DNA from: Entomortierella parvispora
Taxonomy: Eukaryota > Mortierellomycota > Mortierellomycetes > Mortierellales > Mortierellaceae
Length of the DNA stretch: 64,000 nt
NCBI GenBank assembly: GCA_963573315.1
Contig: OY752147.1
Coordinates: 930,001-994,000, forward strand
Direction: 5' to 3'
The position numbers were made by a program, and so were the translations under genes. Every line of letters starts with the position of its first letter. Positions within the stretch are counted from its first letter, which is position 1. Of the stretch, positions 31,801 to 42,043 are shown piece after piece. Under the pieces are notes generated by a model, which did no database searches, was not told the origin of the DNA, and saw only the letters and a program-made list of their open reading frames with translations.

Positions 31801-32875
31801 GCCTCTGTGACTCTGGCCTCCGCCGCGGTAATTGCCTCTGTTTCCACTGTTGGAACCTTTTGAGGATAGAGAGAAGTAGTTCCGTCATTTACGGCACCCT
31901 GATTACTCACGACGTTCTCTCTCATCTGTCGTTGTTCATCAAGCAGCTTACCTTCGTGGTGCTGAGCCTTGGCTGGGATGTAGGTCTTATTGCCGAAAGG
32001 TGGTCGCTGCGAATGCCTAACAGGGCTTGAGTTGATACTCTCGCCATTGTCATGGGTAAGGGTATGGCTGTCGCCATGGTTTTTTTCTTTGCCATGGCCC
32101 TGTCCATTGAACCTATTTTTCTTGTTTCGGGATGTCTGTGTGCGATCCTCGTCTCCCTCCGATGCATCTCTAACCCTCTTGCGCTTGTCTTGCGCAGCTC
32201 GATATAATAGCGTGTCGTCAGGTCCATGGAGGTGCTTAAGACCGTTTAACAAGAATGGGAGTGACTTCGTGTCAGGAATCGGGATCTGCAAGTATGTCAG
32301 GATATGGCGCACTACTGTCACGAAACGTCGCAGACTCAGATCGTACGAAGTACGCGTCTCTTGTACCTCTGGTCTAGGATCGCGAACCTAGGATCTGTAT
32401 CCGCACTCATTGGCTTGTCCTCTGATCTCCGACGAGTACCCCTGGCGTCCAGGTTCTGGACCTAGGGCTATAGCTACCCTTAGTACGTATCTCTCAGCCG
32501 CACCTATCAGGACCTCCATCTCGTTCTCCTTCATCTATGTTGCCATCCCGGACCCTACTCATAGGTCCGGCTTATGATTAGTACCTGCCCGGATATGTAT
32601 CCTACTCTTTCGTGTCATCTCTGACTCAACGTAGGCCTGGGTCCAGGCCTTCATCACTCTCTAGTATATAAACCCCCCTGTCCTCTTGCTTTGTTCCTCA
32701 CTCTGCAATTCACAATAAACCACACCTTTCCTTCACCTTCTTGTTCCTGCCTTGTCTGACCGTGACAACTACTTCCCCCATCTCCAACACCGACAGAGTC
32801 AGCGACGGGATTGACGTTCGCAGCGTTTCTGTGATGTCCGCACATTGCGCCAACTCCGCGACTTGGTAAATCTAC
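28810..32875 (-). CDS. pol: Family D gag-pol, 5' two-thirds (split element)
   Basis: In element sense one long frame runs from about 32868 to 28810, interrupted only by a solo family A LTR at 32316-32767. It begins in a Gag-like region (SIPSLTLSVLEMGEVV, then HILTYLQIPIPDTKSLP). A long charged region follows, then a protease (ALLDTGATHSLI), RT with FIDD (NFIDDILIASKN), RNase H (ATDASNYGIG, TQRELLAIV, TDHRALTF), the integrase finger (HSLGHFGANAMVK...CHQCQRVN) and the first catalytic Asp (AVDLAGPFPV). It stops at RFVFLRPI where family A inserted. The remaining integrase and chromodomain are at 53768-55899 in the opposite orientation. The 5' end is lost at the hAT element. Gag and Pol seem to share one frame here, unlike families A, B and F. 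Confidence 0.85.
32316..32767 (+). repeat. Family A solo LTR in family D
   Basis: A 452-bp LTR flanked by a perfect 5-bp duplication ACTAC (32311-32315 and 32768-32772). Removing it restores the family D frame. This fixes the family A target duplication at 5 bp. Confidence 0.95.
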
Positions 32876-33036
32876 CGCCTATATTCGAAGCGCTCGAATC
32901 GGATTTGGCCATGTTCGAATTCGATTCGAATATAGTGGCTTCGAATTCGATCCGATTCGAATAAAAGTGGAGGATTCGAATCCGATTCGAAAAGTTCGAA
33001 GCACTCGAACCACTCGAACCACTCGAACCAAAATAA

Positions 33037-33275
33037 CAAGTTCATCTCTCATCTCTCAACACCATCTCACCATCTCACCATCTCATTCAGCTAAGCTCGG
33101 CTCAGCTCAACCCTCATCTCTCAACTCCCGTCTCTCATCTCAACTCCCGTCTCTCATCTCAACTCCCGTCTCTCATCTCATCTCCCATCTCTCATCTCAT
33201 CTCCCATCTCTCATCTCTCATTCCATCATCTCGCCATCTCAGCTGCATCTCACCTCTCATCTCAGCATCTCTCGG
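33037..33275. repeat. CT-rich tandem repeats upstream of the hAT transposase
   Basis: Runs of ctcatctc with repeated units such as aactcccgtctctcatctc (three near-perfect copies around 33125-33180) and catctcccatctct. They lie in the transposase 5' region and may act as a pyrimidine-rich promoter or leader. Confidence 0.7.
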
Positions 33276-33515
33276 CTCGCTTCAGTATTGTATCTCCCGG
33301 CTCGCTTCAATCTGTTCACTCGACCATGCTGACTCATTGTGCGAGGTCGTGCATGCTGCGCACACCAAAGATTGCGAGATAGCGTTTGCTGCGCCAAGTG
33401 TTTGTGTGATATAAAGTGTCCACTTTCCCCTCGGCACCACTGCACTTTCTTTAAATCAAGCCCACGCCAACTCTACGCAGCTACATCCATTCTCACAGTA
33501 CATGAATATTGCCAA

Positions 33516-35885
33516 ATGAGACGACAACGTGTTTTACGCAGTGAAGAGCCCGAGGACGAAGAGGAATTTGAAGAGGTGAGTTTCTTGTATGACTGAACCT
33601 TGACCGTTCTTTGAGCTTAAACTGTCCCCACAAAATTATTTTAGCTTGAAACAATAAGTGCAGGGTCCTCAAGTTTCGATGTACAAGTCAGTGACATGGA
33701 AATCGCTAGTATCCAAAGTGACGATATCAACAAGACCAACTCATCACGCAGTGCCTGGGGATTTGCCATTAAGAATGGATGGGCCGAACGTACACAAACA
33801 AAAAAGGGATCGACAGCAATTCGCTGTGTTTACCCCGGATGCAGCCAAGTTTATGTTACTTCGACAATGACCACCTCAGGCATCAACAGACATCTGCGTA
33901 ACGTTCACAAAATCACGGCAGAAAGTGGTGTGAATGATGGAAGGCTTTCCAGAGCTGGGCCGCTGGATATACTGTTCCATTCTTCCAAGCAGCCAAGAAT
34001 TTTCGACCCAACTAGGTTTGATGACCTGCTTGTCCGCTTTATTGTTAGAACCAAACAGCCTTTCGCCGTGGTTAATAGTCCAGAGCTGCAAGATCTTCTT
34101 AGCCATGCCACCATGGCGACGATATCGCAAGTCAAGCTTCCTTCCGATGACACGATGGCAAAAAAAGTAAGTTCTCTCAAAAAAAGACTGCAAGATCTGC
34201 GCTGACGTTATCCTAATGGAATACAATACTGTAACTGTGACACTATAATAGGTCAAGGACAAGTACACAGATATGGAAACACAAGTGATCGCCATGTTTT
34301 CCAATATCTCAAGGGTGTCCTTGACAGCTGATGGGTGGACAGGACCTTCCCAAAAGGACTTCTTGGGAGTGACAGCTCATTGGATAGACGATAAATGGAA
34401 CCAAAAGGAGATGGTGATTGGATTTGAGCCAATGAATGGTGCACACACCGGTGAAAACCTTGCGGAAGCATTGATCAATGTTCTGGAGCGACTCCAAATT
34501 GGTGAAAAGATCCAAAGCATCACCACAGACAATGCATCGAACATGACGAAGATGGTGCAGGAGCTCGTAAAGCACGAAAGAGCAGTTGACTGGTAGGAGA
34601 TTTGTCTTTTTTTTTCATTGTAAAGGCAGGCATATCCTCTATAACGTCTCAATTCACTTGATAAATAAACATTAGGAAGCTCCAAGGAAAGATGTTTCAT
34701 GTTCCTTGCCTCGGTCACATCATTAATTTGGCAGTCCAGGCGATTCTTGGTCCCCGCGGTTTAAATGCCGAACCACCCGAGAACAATAATCTGTACATGG
34801 AAGATGATGACGACGATGACCTAGCTACAGAACCTGCAAGAAAGATTCCAACATTGCAAAAACTCAGGAAGGGAATCATCAAAATCAAGTACGTACTTTT
34901 TCTCATATTTAATTACCAATGTACATGAATAGATCATTTATTCATCCGTTTCTTCTTTTTTTTTTCACCTGTCGATAGAGCATCACCGCAAAGACTCCGT
35001 CAATTTGCTCGAGTCTGTGTGATTGTGAACTGCCCTAGCCTTCAGTTGATACGAGATGTTTGCACCAGATGGAATTCCACCAACGCCATGTTAGAACGAG
35101 CAATTGAACTTAAGGACGCATATCAGTCAATGTGCAGGAACGAGCCAAGTCTGGAAGCATATGTATTGGACGAGACTGAGTGGGTCTACTTGAAGGAACT
35201 CAGCAATCTTCTCTCAGGGTTCGAGGCAATGACTGAAACCGTGTCTGGCAGTTTTTTTCCTACTCTAAACAGGGCAATGTCTGTGTATAACAGGCTAATC
35301 GACAAACTGGAAGATTTTATCAGAGAGGTAGACGATCCCTTACTGAAGCAAGCTGCTGATCAAGGAAGGACTAAGCTTTTGAAATATTATTCAAAAACAG
35401 ACTCTACACCCGTCTATGCAGTGGCGACAGCAATGGATCCAAGGATGAGATACAACTGGTGGAGAGCTCAAGGTTGGGATGAGTATGTGCAAATAAGCAT
35501 CAACGCTGTCAAGTCAGTCTGGGAAGAGCATTACAAAGGAAAAGATGGTCCTAGGCTTTTGGATTCAGAAATAGCAAAAGAGATGGAGTTGTATGGGATA
35601 ACACAGCAAGCCGGCGAGCTCGAAGAGTATACCAATGAAGGAGCCACGCTTATCACCTGCAAGACAGAGCCACCGGAGCTAATGTACTGGAGGGGTCAGG
35701 CGGAACGCTGGCCCAACCTTGCAAATATGGCAAGAGACTTCCTTGCTATACCTGTCACTTCGACCCCTGCAGAGCGATGCTTTTCCCAGGCCAAGTTTGT
35801 CCTGCCGCCAGAAAGGAATGCTCTACTTCCAGCGTCTGTTCAGCGCCTAGTCCTTGTAGACTCTTGGCTACAGCACTTTCCTTAG
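33516..35885 (+). CDS. hAT-family transposase (5 exons, about 680 aa)
   Basis: Exons: 33516-33575, 33645-34166, 34252-34592, 34676-34888, 34979-35885. Each junction has GT...AG and keeps the frame (donors GTGAGT, GTAAGT, GTAGGA, GTACGT). The protein starts with a short acidic leader, then a BED-type zinc finger (CVYPGCSQVY...GINRHLRNVH) in exon 2. Exon 3 has the RNase H-like first Asp (LTADGWTGPSQKD) and second Asp (TTDNASNM). Exon 5 has the conserved CTRWNST and the C-terminal hAT dimerisation region (WPNLANMARDFLAIPVTS, AERCFSQAK). All hallmarks are present without stops, so it could be active. Its job is cut-and-paste transposition in the nucleus. Start choice: ATG 33516 gives the acidic N-terminus; a nearer upstream ATG at 33502 is followed by a stop. 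Confidence 0.88.
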
Positions 35886-36179
35886 TGGTTACTGTACCCA
35901 CCTTTCATACGTTAATTAAAAAGAGTATATTTATTATCCAAACTATATAGTCTATGTCATCTGAAGCATCTGAGGCATTCGAAGTACTCGGAGCATTCGA
36001 AGTACTCGAAGCATTCGAAGTACTCGGAGCATTCGGATTGGTTCTTATTCGAAGCACTCGAAGCATTCGAATCGAATCGAACACCTGGACATTCGAATCG
36101 AATCGAATCCATGCCCGCTCGAATCCGATTCGAACCTATTCGAACCTATTCGGATTCGAATTGTTCGATTCGATAAGAG

Positions 36180-37613
36180 GCCGCATTGCGGCCTGAAAGT
36201 CCGAGGTGGTGAATCGTTCCGAAGGATTTGGAATTCGTGGAGAAAAAGATTCCTTGGAGTGGACATGAAAATTGGTAGGGTGACTGGAGTAGAGCAGATG
36301 ACGTTTTGCGCTGTGAAAAAAGTACGTGTCCGAGGAAAGACTGACATGAGATGTGAGATCGTGTAGGATCTAGTTTTTAAAACTTACATACTTTCATCCT
36401 CATCTGCACCTTCATCGACTGTCACTGCCAAGAATTGTTGCTGCATTTTCAACATTGCATCTCCATGCTCCAGTTTGTTTTGGACGGTGTAGGTTTCTGT
36501 CAGATCAGGTATGATTCTTTTGTCCATTGGATAGTCGAAATCATCCTCCATCCAGGCGCGATGATGGGCTGATTCGTTCAGTCCCTGAACTCTGACCAAA
36601 TCCACAAAGTTCTTGGTATTTAAAAGCAGCAAACACAGGCGCATGCCCATGTTAAACTCACGCTTACTATCAACGCGAATCGGATCCTTGTTGTTGTTGT
36701 GTTTGCTAAATGCAGTGCCCAATTCCGAGAATGTATTCTCCATCGCTGATCGAAAACTGCCAAACTTGGTGTTAAATTCGGCCTCTTCTGGGTGAAGTGG
36801 TTGCAATCGCTTCTTTCGTATCGGAAAACAAAAGTTGGCTAATGTCAGCGCTGGATCCTGATCAAGAACATTGCCAATATGTTGTGTATATCCACCATCC
36901 AAACCTACACAGTCCACATTGGCCATCTTTTTGCCAATCTGCATTTCCTCTAGCATCGATCCATCGTTGTTATCCTTGCAAGATTTGGACTTGGATACGA
37001 ATATCGCCATGCCATTAATGTCGATGCACACTTGCGTTCTTAATCCTGATTTGCGAAGTTTGTATGAATACATGTCCACTTTGTCTTCGCCATACGAAGC
37101 TCGTGTGTCATGACCATCAAGAAGTAACGTAACATGCCTGAACAATGGAGGGTTCTTCCAATTTGCACAACGCACACGAAGCTCAGATGATGAAAACATG
37201 TGCGCTAGCTTGTCCGTGATAAATCTGTCGAACAATGCCTTCTCCGTCTTGAAAAATGTGGCATATAGCAAATGGAACGATGTTCGTGGCATGAACTGCG
37301 ACATGGAGTCCATCGTTTGTCCAGCCACGAAATAGTACAGAAACGTGATCCCTTTGTCCACAGCTCTGTATGGCCCGGGGAAATAAAACTTGCTCCATAT
37401 TACCGACAAGAAAAAGAACACAGGAATAGCTCCCAGTCGAGTCATCAACAGATTTTTCATGTGTTGCAAACCACGTATGGGCTTCATCTCGGATCTGTGA
37501 TATTTTTTGGTCTTTGGATAAAGTGGCCATGGTTCGTCGAGGAACTTCCAATGGGCCTCAAGAATTTCGCGAAGACAGGGGAGAATTTCAGCTGGAGCTT
37601 TATCCGTTGACAT
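36180..37613 (-). CDS. Harbinger-like DDE transposase (HARBI1/DDE_4 type), 3' end cut by hAT
   Basis: Exon 1 runs 37613-36388 (MSTDKAPAEILPCLRE...), with a possible in-frame earlier ATG at 37649. The central and C-terminal parts fit the DDE superfamily nuclease: Asp in LLLDGHDTRASYG, Asp in VGLDGGYTQHIG, Glu in SAMENTFSELGTAF. An apparent stop at 36384 overlaps a strong donor GTAAGT (36387). Splicing to an acceptor TTTTTTCACAG (exon 2 from 36310) keeps the frame and adds AKRHLLYSSHPTNFHVHS and further residues, open until the TTCGAA block at about 36180. I infer that the last exon was truncated by the hAT element. Whether it is a live transposase or a domesticated copy is unknown. No partner Myb-like gene was seen nearby. 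Confidence 0.65.
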
Positions 37614-37705
37614 TTTGTAGATTGCCCTTATGTAGTGATAAAAATGCACAAATTTTCACTGCAGTATGTGATTTTCATCGTGACTCCCACATATCCATAG
37701 TTTTT

Positions 37706-37984
37706 TTTGGAAAATGGAAGATAGACAACAATTCCCACAATTGTTGCGACTCCCTCGGCAGGACCGGAGTTTCGACCCCCCGCAACCTCCAGTTTTTCCT
37801 CGGTGCAAATTTTCGCTTCATGTTACGAGGATCCAACAAATGTCCACCACAATTTGCAAAACATCTTATCTCTTGCTGGATCCCATTTCCCAAACGTTGC
37901 TTTTTAAAAAAATGCCATTCGTCTTACACTACTTCATGCCATCCACTGTTCGTTGACATTTCTCGGAATCCTGATGAATCCCCC
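37706..37984 (+). repeat. Inverted repeat R, left arm (about 279 bp)
   Basis: Nearly identical to the reverse complement of 40681-40958. It contains the imperfect palindrome caacaattcccacaattgttg at 37726-37746. Homology ends exactly at gaatcctgatgaatcccc; beyond it the two copies run into unrelated sequence. The 62 bases from 37985 to 38046 are unassigned. Confidence 0.9.
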
Positions 37985-38046
37985 TTTGTTATGATAGATC
38001 GTGCACTACTCTGTAAAAAGGCTTACAGTGACGTATTCTTGGACGA

Positions 38047-38456
38047 TGTCACGAAACGTCGCAGACTCAGATCGTACGAAGTACGCGTCTCTTGTACCTC
38101 TGGTCTAGGATCGCGAACCTAGGATCTGTATCCGCACTCATTGGCTTGTCCTCTGATCTCCGACAAGTACCCCTGGCGTCCAGGTTCTGGACCTAGGGCT
38201 ATAGCTACCCTTAGTACGTATCTCTCAGCCGCACCTATCAGGACCTCCATCTCGTTCTCCCTCATCTATGTTGCCATCCCGGACCCTACTCATAGATCCG
38301 GCTTATGATTAGTACCTGCTCGGATATGTATCCTACTCTTCCGTGTCATCTCTGACTCAACGCAGGCCTGGTCCAGGCCTTAATCACTCTCTAGTATATA
38401 AACCCCCCTGTCCTCTTGCTTTGTTCCTCTTGTTCCTGTCTTGTCTGATCGTGACA
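38047..38456 (+). repeat. Family A LTR with internal deletion
   Basis: A 410-bp, diverged LTR. It lacks about 41 bp (cagtctgcaattcacaataa and the following bases) that in other copies holds the predicted RNA start, the self-primer sequence and the AATAAA signal. It also has several substitutions and is older than the other copies. Confidence 0.85.
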
Positions 38457-39152
38457 GAGAGATACGTACTAAGGGTAGCTATAACCCTAGGTCCAGAACC
38501 TGGACGCCAGGGGTACTTGTCGGAGATCAGAGGACAAGCCAATGAGTGCGGATACAGATCCTAGGTTCGCGATCCTAGACTAGAGGTACAAGAGACGCGT
38601 ACTTCGTACGATCTGAGTCTGCGACGTTTCGTGACAATCCTCCCCTAGGAGCGAGCTCCGCGAGTGACTGGGGGTGGACCTGGCTTGAGCGGGAAGCGAG
38701 AGTGGAAACGGGCGACATGCTCTGGTGAATTCTCAGCGTTGGCTGCAGGCTGCCATTCCGGATCTTTATAACCCTTGAACTTGATCAAATACCAAAGTTG
38801 CTTTCCACGGAATTTAGAGTCCCAGATTTCTTCAACTTCAAACTCCTCATTGCCGTCAATCTCGATGGTAGGAGGCGGAGGTGCTACGCGACCGGGTATT
38901 GTGTTGGCGCGGTAGGGCTCCAGAAGAGAGACATGGAAAACAGGATGAAGACGGGCCATAGTGGTCGGGAGCTGAAGGCGGACCGAACGAGAGTTGACTA
39001 CTTCGGTGATCTTGAACGGACCAAGGTTCTTAACATCCAACTTGTTTGAAGGTCGGGTGGTCTTGATATTGTTACGTTTCAACATGACGAGGTCTCCTAC
39101 AGCGAAGTTCGGCTGAGGGTTAAAGCGCCTGTTGTAGTGGCGCTCTTGGTTC
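38457..39152 (-). mobile_element. Family A fragment: partial LTR plus chromodomain end of pol
   Basis: A truncated LTR (38457-38636) is followed in reverse orientation by the polypurine tract and pol C-terminus. The pol piece (stop at 38645) encodes the GPY/F region and the chromodomain (FEVEEIWDSKFRGKQ). It is cut at 39152 (ttggttc) by the family E LTR. It lies head-to-head with the deleted LTR at 38047-38456. Confidence 0.85.
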
Positions 39153-39308
39153 TGTCCAGGTCAGGTCCAGTCAATGTCAATGGTGGGCCAGATGATGACG
39201 GGAAGGAAGAAGGTTTCTTTATTGCAACGGTCGTGACGCCAAAGTATAATCTGGCGTCAGTCACCTGATCAAGAATCCTCGTCAACTCAAAAGTAGCGAT
39301 CCGCAACA
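39153..39308 (-). repeat. Family E 3' LTR, about 156 bp
   Basis: In element sense it runs TGTTGCGGATCG...GACCTGGACA, bounded by TG and CA. A polypurine tract (ttggggggagc) precedes it, and AATAAAGAAACC lies inside. It is inserted in the family A fragment. Confidence 0.65.
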
Positions 39309-39354
39309 GCTCCCCCCAAGATTCGGACAGGGATAGTGGATCATCGATATAACA

Positions 39355-39570
39355 GGGCATGTTTTCTGAGGAAAAAATAAACTCAGCAGGTGGGCAGTGT
39401 TCTGAGGAAAAAAATAAACTCGGCAGGGGCATGGTACATGGCTTGGTGCAGGAGACATGTGGTATTATGAGGGAAAATATTATAAACCTCATCAGAGAGC
39501 ATGGTTTTGAAGGAAAATAATAAACTTCAGCAGGGGCAGGGTACATGACATTGGGCAGGAGACATGTGGT
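39355..39570. repeat. Degenerate tandem repeats in the family E 3' region
   Basis: Repeated units on the minus strand of the form CCTGC(T/C)GA(A)GTTTAT(T)ATTTTCCT followed by CAgaAaaCATGCCC, four copies of about 40-90 bp spacing, alternate with CATGTCTCCTGC(A/C)C motifs. They lie between the chromodomain stop and the polypurine tract. Confidence 0.6.
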
Positions 39571-39640
39571 ATGAGGAAAAAACGTTTATACCTTTGGTAC
39601 ACGTACTAAAAACTCACTCAGGGTCAGTGCAATGTGCAAC

Positions 39641-40680
39641 TTAACTTTCGCGTCTGCGTTTGTTACGTTCACGATCGAACTTTTGTTGTTTGTTTTGGAG
39701 TCTCTTTGCATTTCTGGTCAGAGTGTGAGGATTGTTCATGTTTAACTTAGTGTAGTAATCAGCAACCACTTTCTTAGAATCAAAGTTCTTGTAAGGGATC
39801 TCTGAGTTGTGGGAATCGTCATATCCTTTCCACTTTACTAAGTAGCGTGTCTCCCCCTAAGATTCGAGATGACTCAGGATCTTCTCTACTTCGAAGTGGG
39901 TGGCTTCATCAGTGGGAATGTCTCGAGATTGGGATACAGCTTTCAGTTGAACAGGGGCGAAATTGCGGGCAAGAAGTTGACCAAGGTTGTCACGTAAAAT
40001 GTAGTTTCCTCGAGTATTACGGCGGACTACCTTATAGGGGCCATCATATTTAGGGTCAAGGGCTGATGTAGTAGCTTCATCTTTAACCATGACATATGAA
40101 CCAGGTGCAAATTCCAGGGTATGATGAGACTTTTGGAAAGCATCAATCATCTTTTTCTGAGTGGCCTTAGCTTTCTCAGAAATGGCAGGGAATACAACGT
40201 TGGTAAGGTACAAAAGACGCTTATCAAGTTGGTCAGGGGTTAACAGATGACTTTCGGTGGAGCGAAAATCCATAAGTCCAGGGTATGCTCGACCATAAAA
40301 TAATGAGAATGGTGTAGAATGGTGCAATGCTGCAACACGATTGTTGAGTTGGAATTGTACCATTGGAAGGTAGTCGTCCCAAGCAGGCTTGTTACCATGG
40401 ATGAGCTTCTGTAACAGTTCTTTGGCAGAGCGGACAAAACGTTCAGCTAGACCATTAGCTCGAGGATGGTAAGGGGTAGTAAATTGATGATCGATTTCCA
40501 AGGTGGATGCAAGATGAGTAGCTATTGCATTCGAAAACTCAGTGCCATTATCACTTTGGAGAATCTTTGGAAATCCAATTAGGCAAAAGAGTTTAAACAG
40601 GCGACCTGCAACGGTGGCTGCGGTGCGGTCAGGTAGTGCTTCCAAGAAAACGAAACGCGTATAGACATCAACGACGATGA
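39641..40680 (-). pseudogene. pol: Family E integrase-chromodomain remnant with in-frame stop
   Basis: In element sense the fragment begins inside the integrase core (LIVVDVYTRFVFLEALPD). It has the second Asp (LQSDNGTEF) and the Glu (HPRANGLAERFVRS), then a GPY/F-like region (YDGPYKVVRR). A chromodomain follows, split by an in-frame TAG at 39857 (FEVEKILSHLES, stop, then TRYLVKWKGYDDS). The frame after the stop stays open to TAA at 39641. The upstream part of pol is replaced by inverted repeat R'. It is a dead copy, although the stop removes only the chromodomain. Confidence 0.8.
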
Positions 40681-40958
40681 GGGGATTCATCAGGATTCCG
40701 AGAAATGTCAACGAACAGTGGATGGCATGAAGTAGTGTAAGACGAATGGCATTTTTTTAAAAAGCAACGTTTGGGAAATGGGATCCAGCAAGAGATAAGA
40801 TGTTTTGCAAATTGTGGTGGACATTTGTTGGATCCTCGTAACATGAAGCGAAAATTTGCACCGAGGAAAAACTGGAGGTTGCGGGGGGTCGTAACTCCGG
40901 TCCTGCCGAGGGAGTCGCAACAATTGTGGGAATTGTTGTGTATTTTCTATTTTCCAAA
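40681..40958 (-). repeat. Inverted repeat R', right arm
   Basis: Reverse complement of 37706-37984 with few differences by eye. Its outer end overlaps the last codons and stop of the neighbouring zinc-finger gene. Its inner end joins the family E integrase fragment. Confidence 0.9.
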
Positions 40959-41825
40959 TCTCTCCTTCAGAGGACTGCCCTTCAGAGGACTGCTTGGTTC
41001 CGAATTTAAGGGCATTTTGTCATCATCAACCAAATATCCTTCCCGTTCCAACTTTCTTTTCACACTTGAGTTCGTTAACAACCCCATTATGTATTTGTAA
41101 AAAATATTCACGATGAATATAAGCATATTATATCGCATGTTTGTTTCAGATGTTAGACCACCCACATTTTCATCTAACGCAGTATAGATCCCGCGATATT
41201 CTTTCTTCATATACTCCATCTCATTCCCGGATGTTGTTATTCGTTCATCTTGTATATCCATAGCAATCTTCATGTTGTTATTCTTCTCCATTTGGATGAC
41301 TGCTATGTCCTTCTCATCTTGCAAGCTATTCTCCAATTTCGCACTTATTTGCATGAACGATGACATTATGTTATCACGCGCAATAAGCTGCTTCTGCAAA
41401 TTTTCTTTGTCTTGTATCATCACCTCTAATTTGCTTGTTTTCGTCTCCAATTGGCTTATTTTGTCACGTAGTTCATCTAAACCATCCAAACAAACAACTT
41501 GCGCATGATTCGTATCCAATTTGCTAAATATATTTGTTATGGCTGTTGTTCCAATTTTTGCCATTTCCTCCATCGTTTCCAATCTTTCATCCATTTGTGC
41601 TGCATTTACACTTAGAATTGTAATGTGTGTATCCATAGTTTTCAACGCTTTTTTGTCAGATATTTCATCATCGGAGATAGGTGTATCTCTATCAGATTCG
41701 TCTTGAGATTCATCAACAGGTTTTCTTCTCATAGACAGATAGCATTTTTTACACTGTCTGCGGTGTTTATAAAACTTGCTGATCTTCTTTTCTTTCTCAC
41801 ATAAAGTACAGATTTTTGTTTCCAT
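40947..41825 (-). CDS. Zinc-finger/coiled-coil protein of unknown function (about 292 aa)
   Basis: I do not recognise a family. The N-terminus has a C-x2-C...C-x2-C finger (CTLCEKEKKISKFYKHRRQC, then KKCY). A long stretch rich in Leu, Glu and Lys follows that looks coiled-coil (about residues 60-230), then a hydrophobic segment near the C-terminus (YNMLIFIVNIFYKYIMGLL) that may be membrane-associated, and a Ser/Pro/Lys tail. The start at 41825 is chosen for its context (accATGG); an earlier in-frame ATG at 41882 lies within a 31-bp tandem repeat. No introns are apparent and the base composition is more AT-rich than the surroundings. It is divergently oriented to a related finger protein at 42044. 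Confidence 0.6.
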   Translation of the reverse strand: METKICTLCEKEKKISKFYKHRRQCKKCYLSMRRKPVDESQDESDRDTPISDDEISDKKALKTMDTHITILSVNAAQMDERLETMEEMAKIGTTAITNIFSKLDTNHAQVVCLDGLDELRDKISQLETKTSKLEVMIQDKENLQKQLIARDNIMSSFMQISAKLENSLQDEKDIAVIQMEKNNNMKIAMDIQDERITTSGNEMEYMKKEYRGIYTALDENVGGLTSETNMRYNMLIFIVNIFYKYIMGLLTNSSVKRKLEREGYLVDDDKMPLNSEPSSPLKGSPLKERFGK

Positions 41826-41864
41826 GGTATATGCTTGTGATGATCTAATATTTTTAAGAATTTT

Positions 41865-41950
41865 TGTAAGCAATTCTGTCATTCACCTGAATTTTTGTAA
41901 GCAATTCTGTCATTCACCTGAATTGTTATTGGCAATTCTGTCATTCTGTT
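41865..41950. repeat. 31-bp tandem repeat, three copies, in a divergent promoter
   Basis: The motif caattctgtcatt occurs at about 41871, 41902 and 41933, at 31-bp spacing, with aatttttgtaag between. It lies in the spacer of about 220 bp between the two divergent zinc-finger genes. Confidence 0.85.
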
Positions 41951-42043
41951 GAAACTATCAGAAAATGGTGTGTCACAAAGTATCTTGGTATGAGTGAGTG
42001 TTCCTTTACATTCGTTGAATAACAATTGTAAAAATATATCAAG

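Larger units (their letters stand above)
32878..36180 (+). mobile_element. hAT DNA transposon (approximate ends)
   Basis: A transposase gene is bracketed by blocks of TTCGAA/ATTCGA words at about 32880-33030 and 35955-36180, typical of hAT subterminal repeats. The left side interrupts family D gag; the right side interrupts the last exon of the Harbinger-like gene. I could not identify exact terminal inverted repeats or a matching 8-bp duplication, and the two flanks come from different sequences, so the ends may be rearranged. Confidence 0.7.

Noticed and set aside
32654-32845. 63-aa minus-strand frame joining LTR A to family D
   Set aside because: A chance fusion across the solo LTR in a different frame from the D gag reading.
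33037-33275. Regularly spaced CT-rich repeats as a possible CRISPR-like array
   Set aside because: Units are contiguous low-complexity tandem repeats without unique spacers, in a fungal genome.
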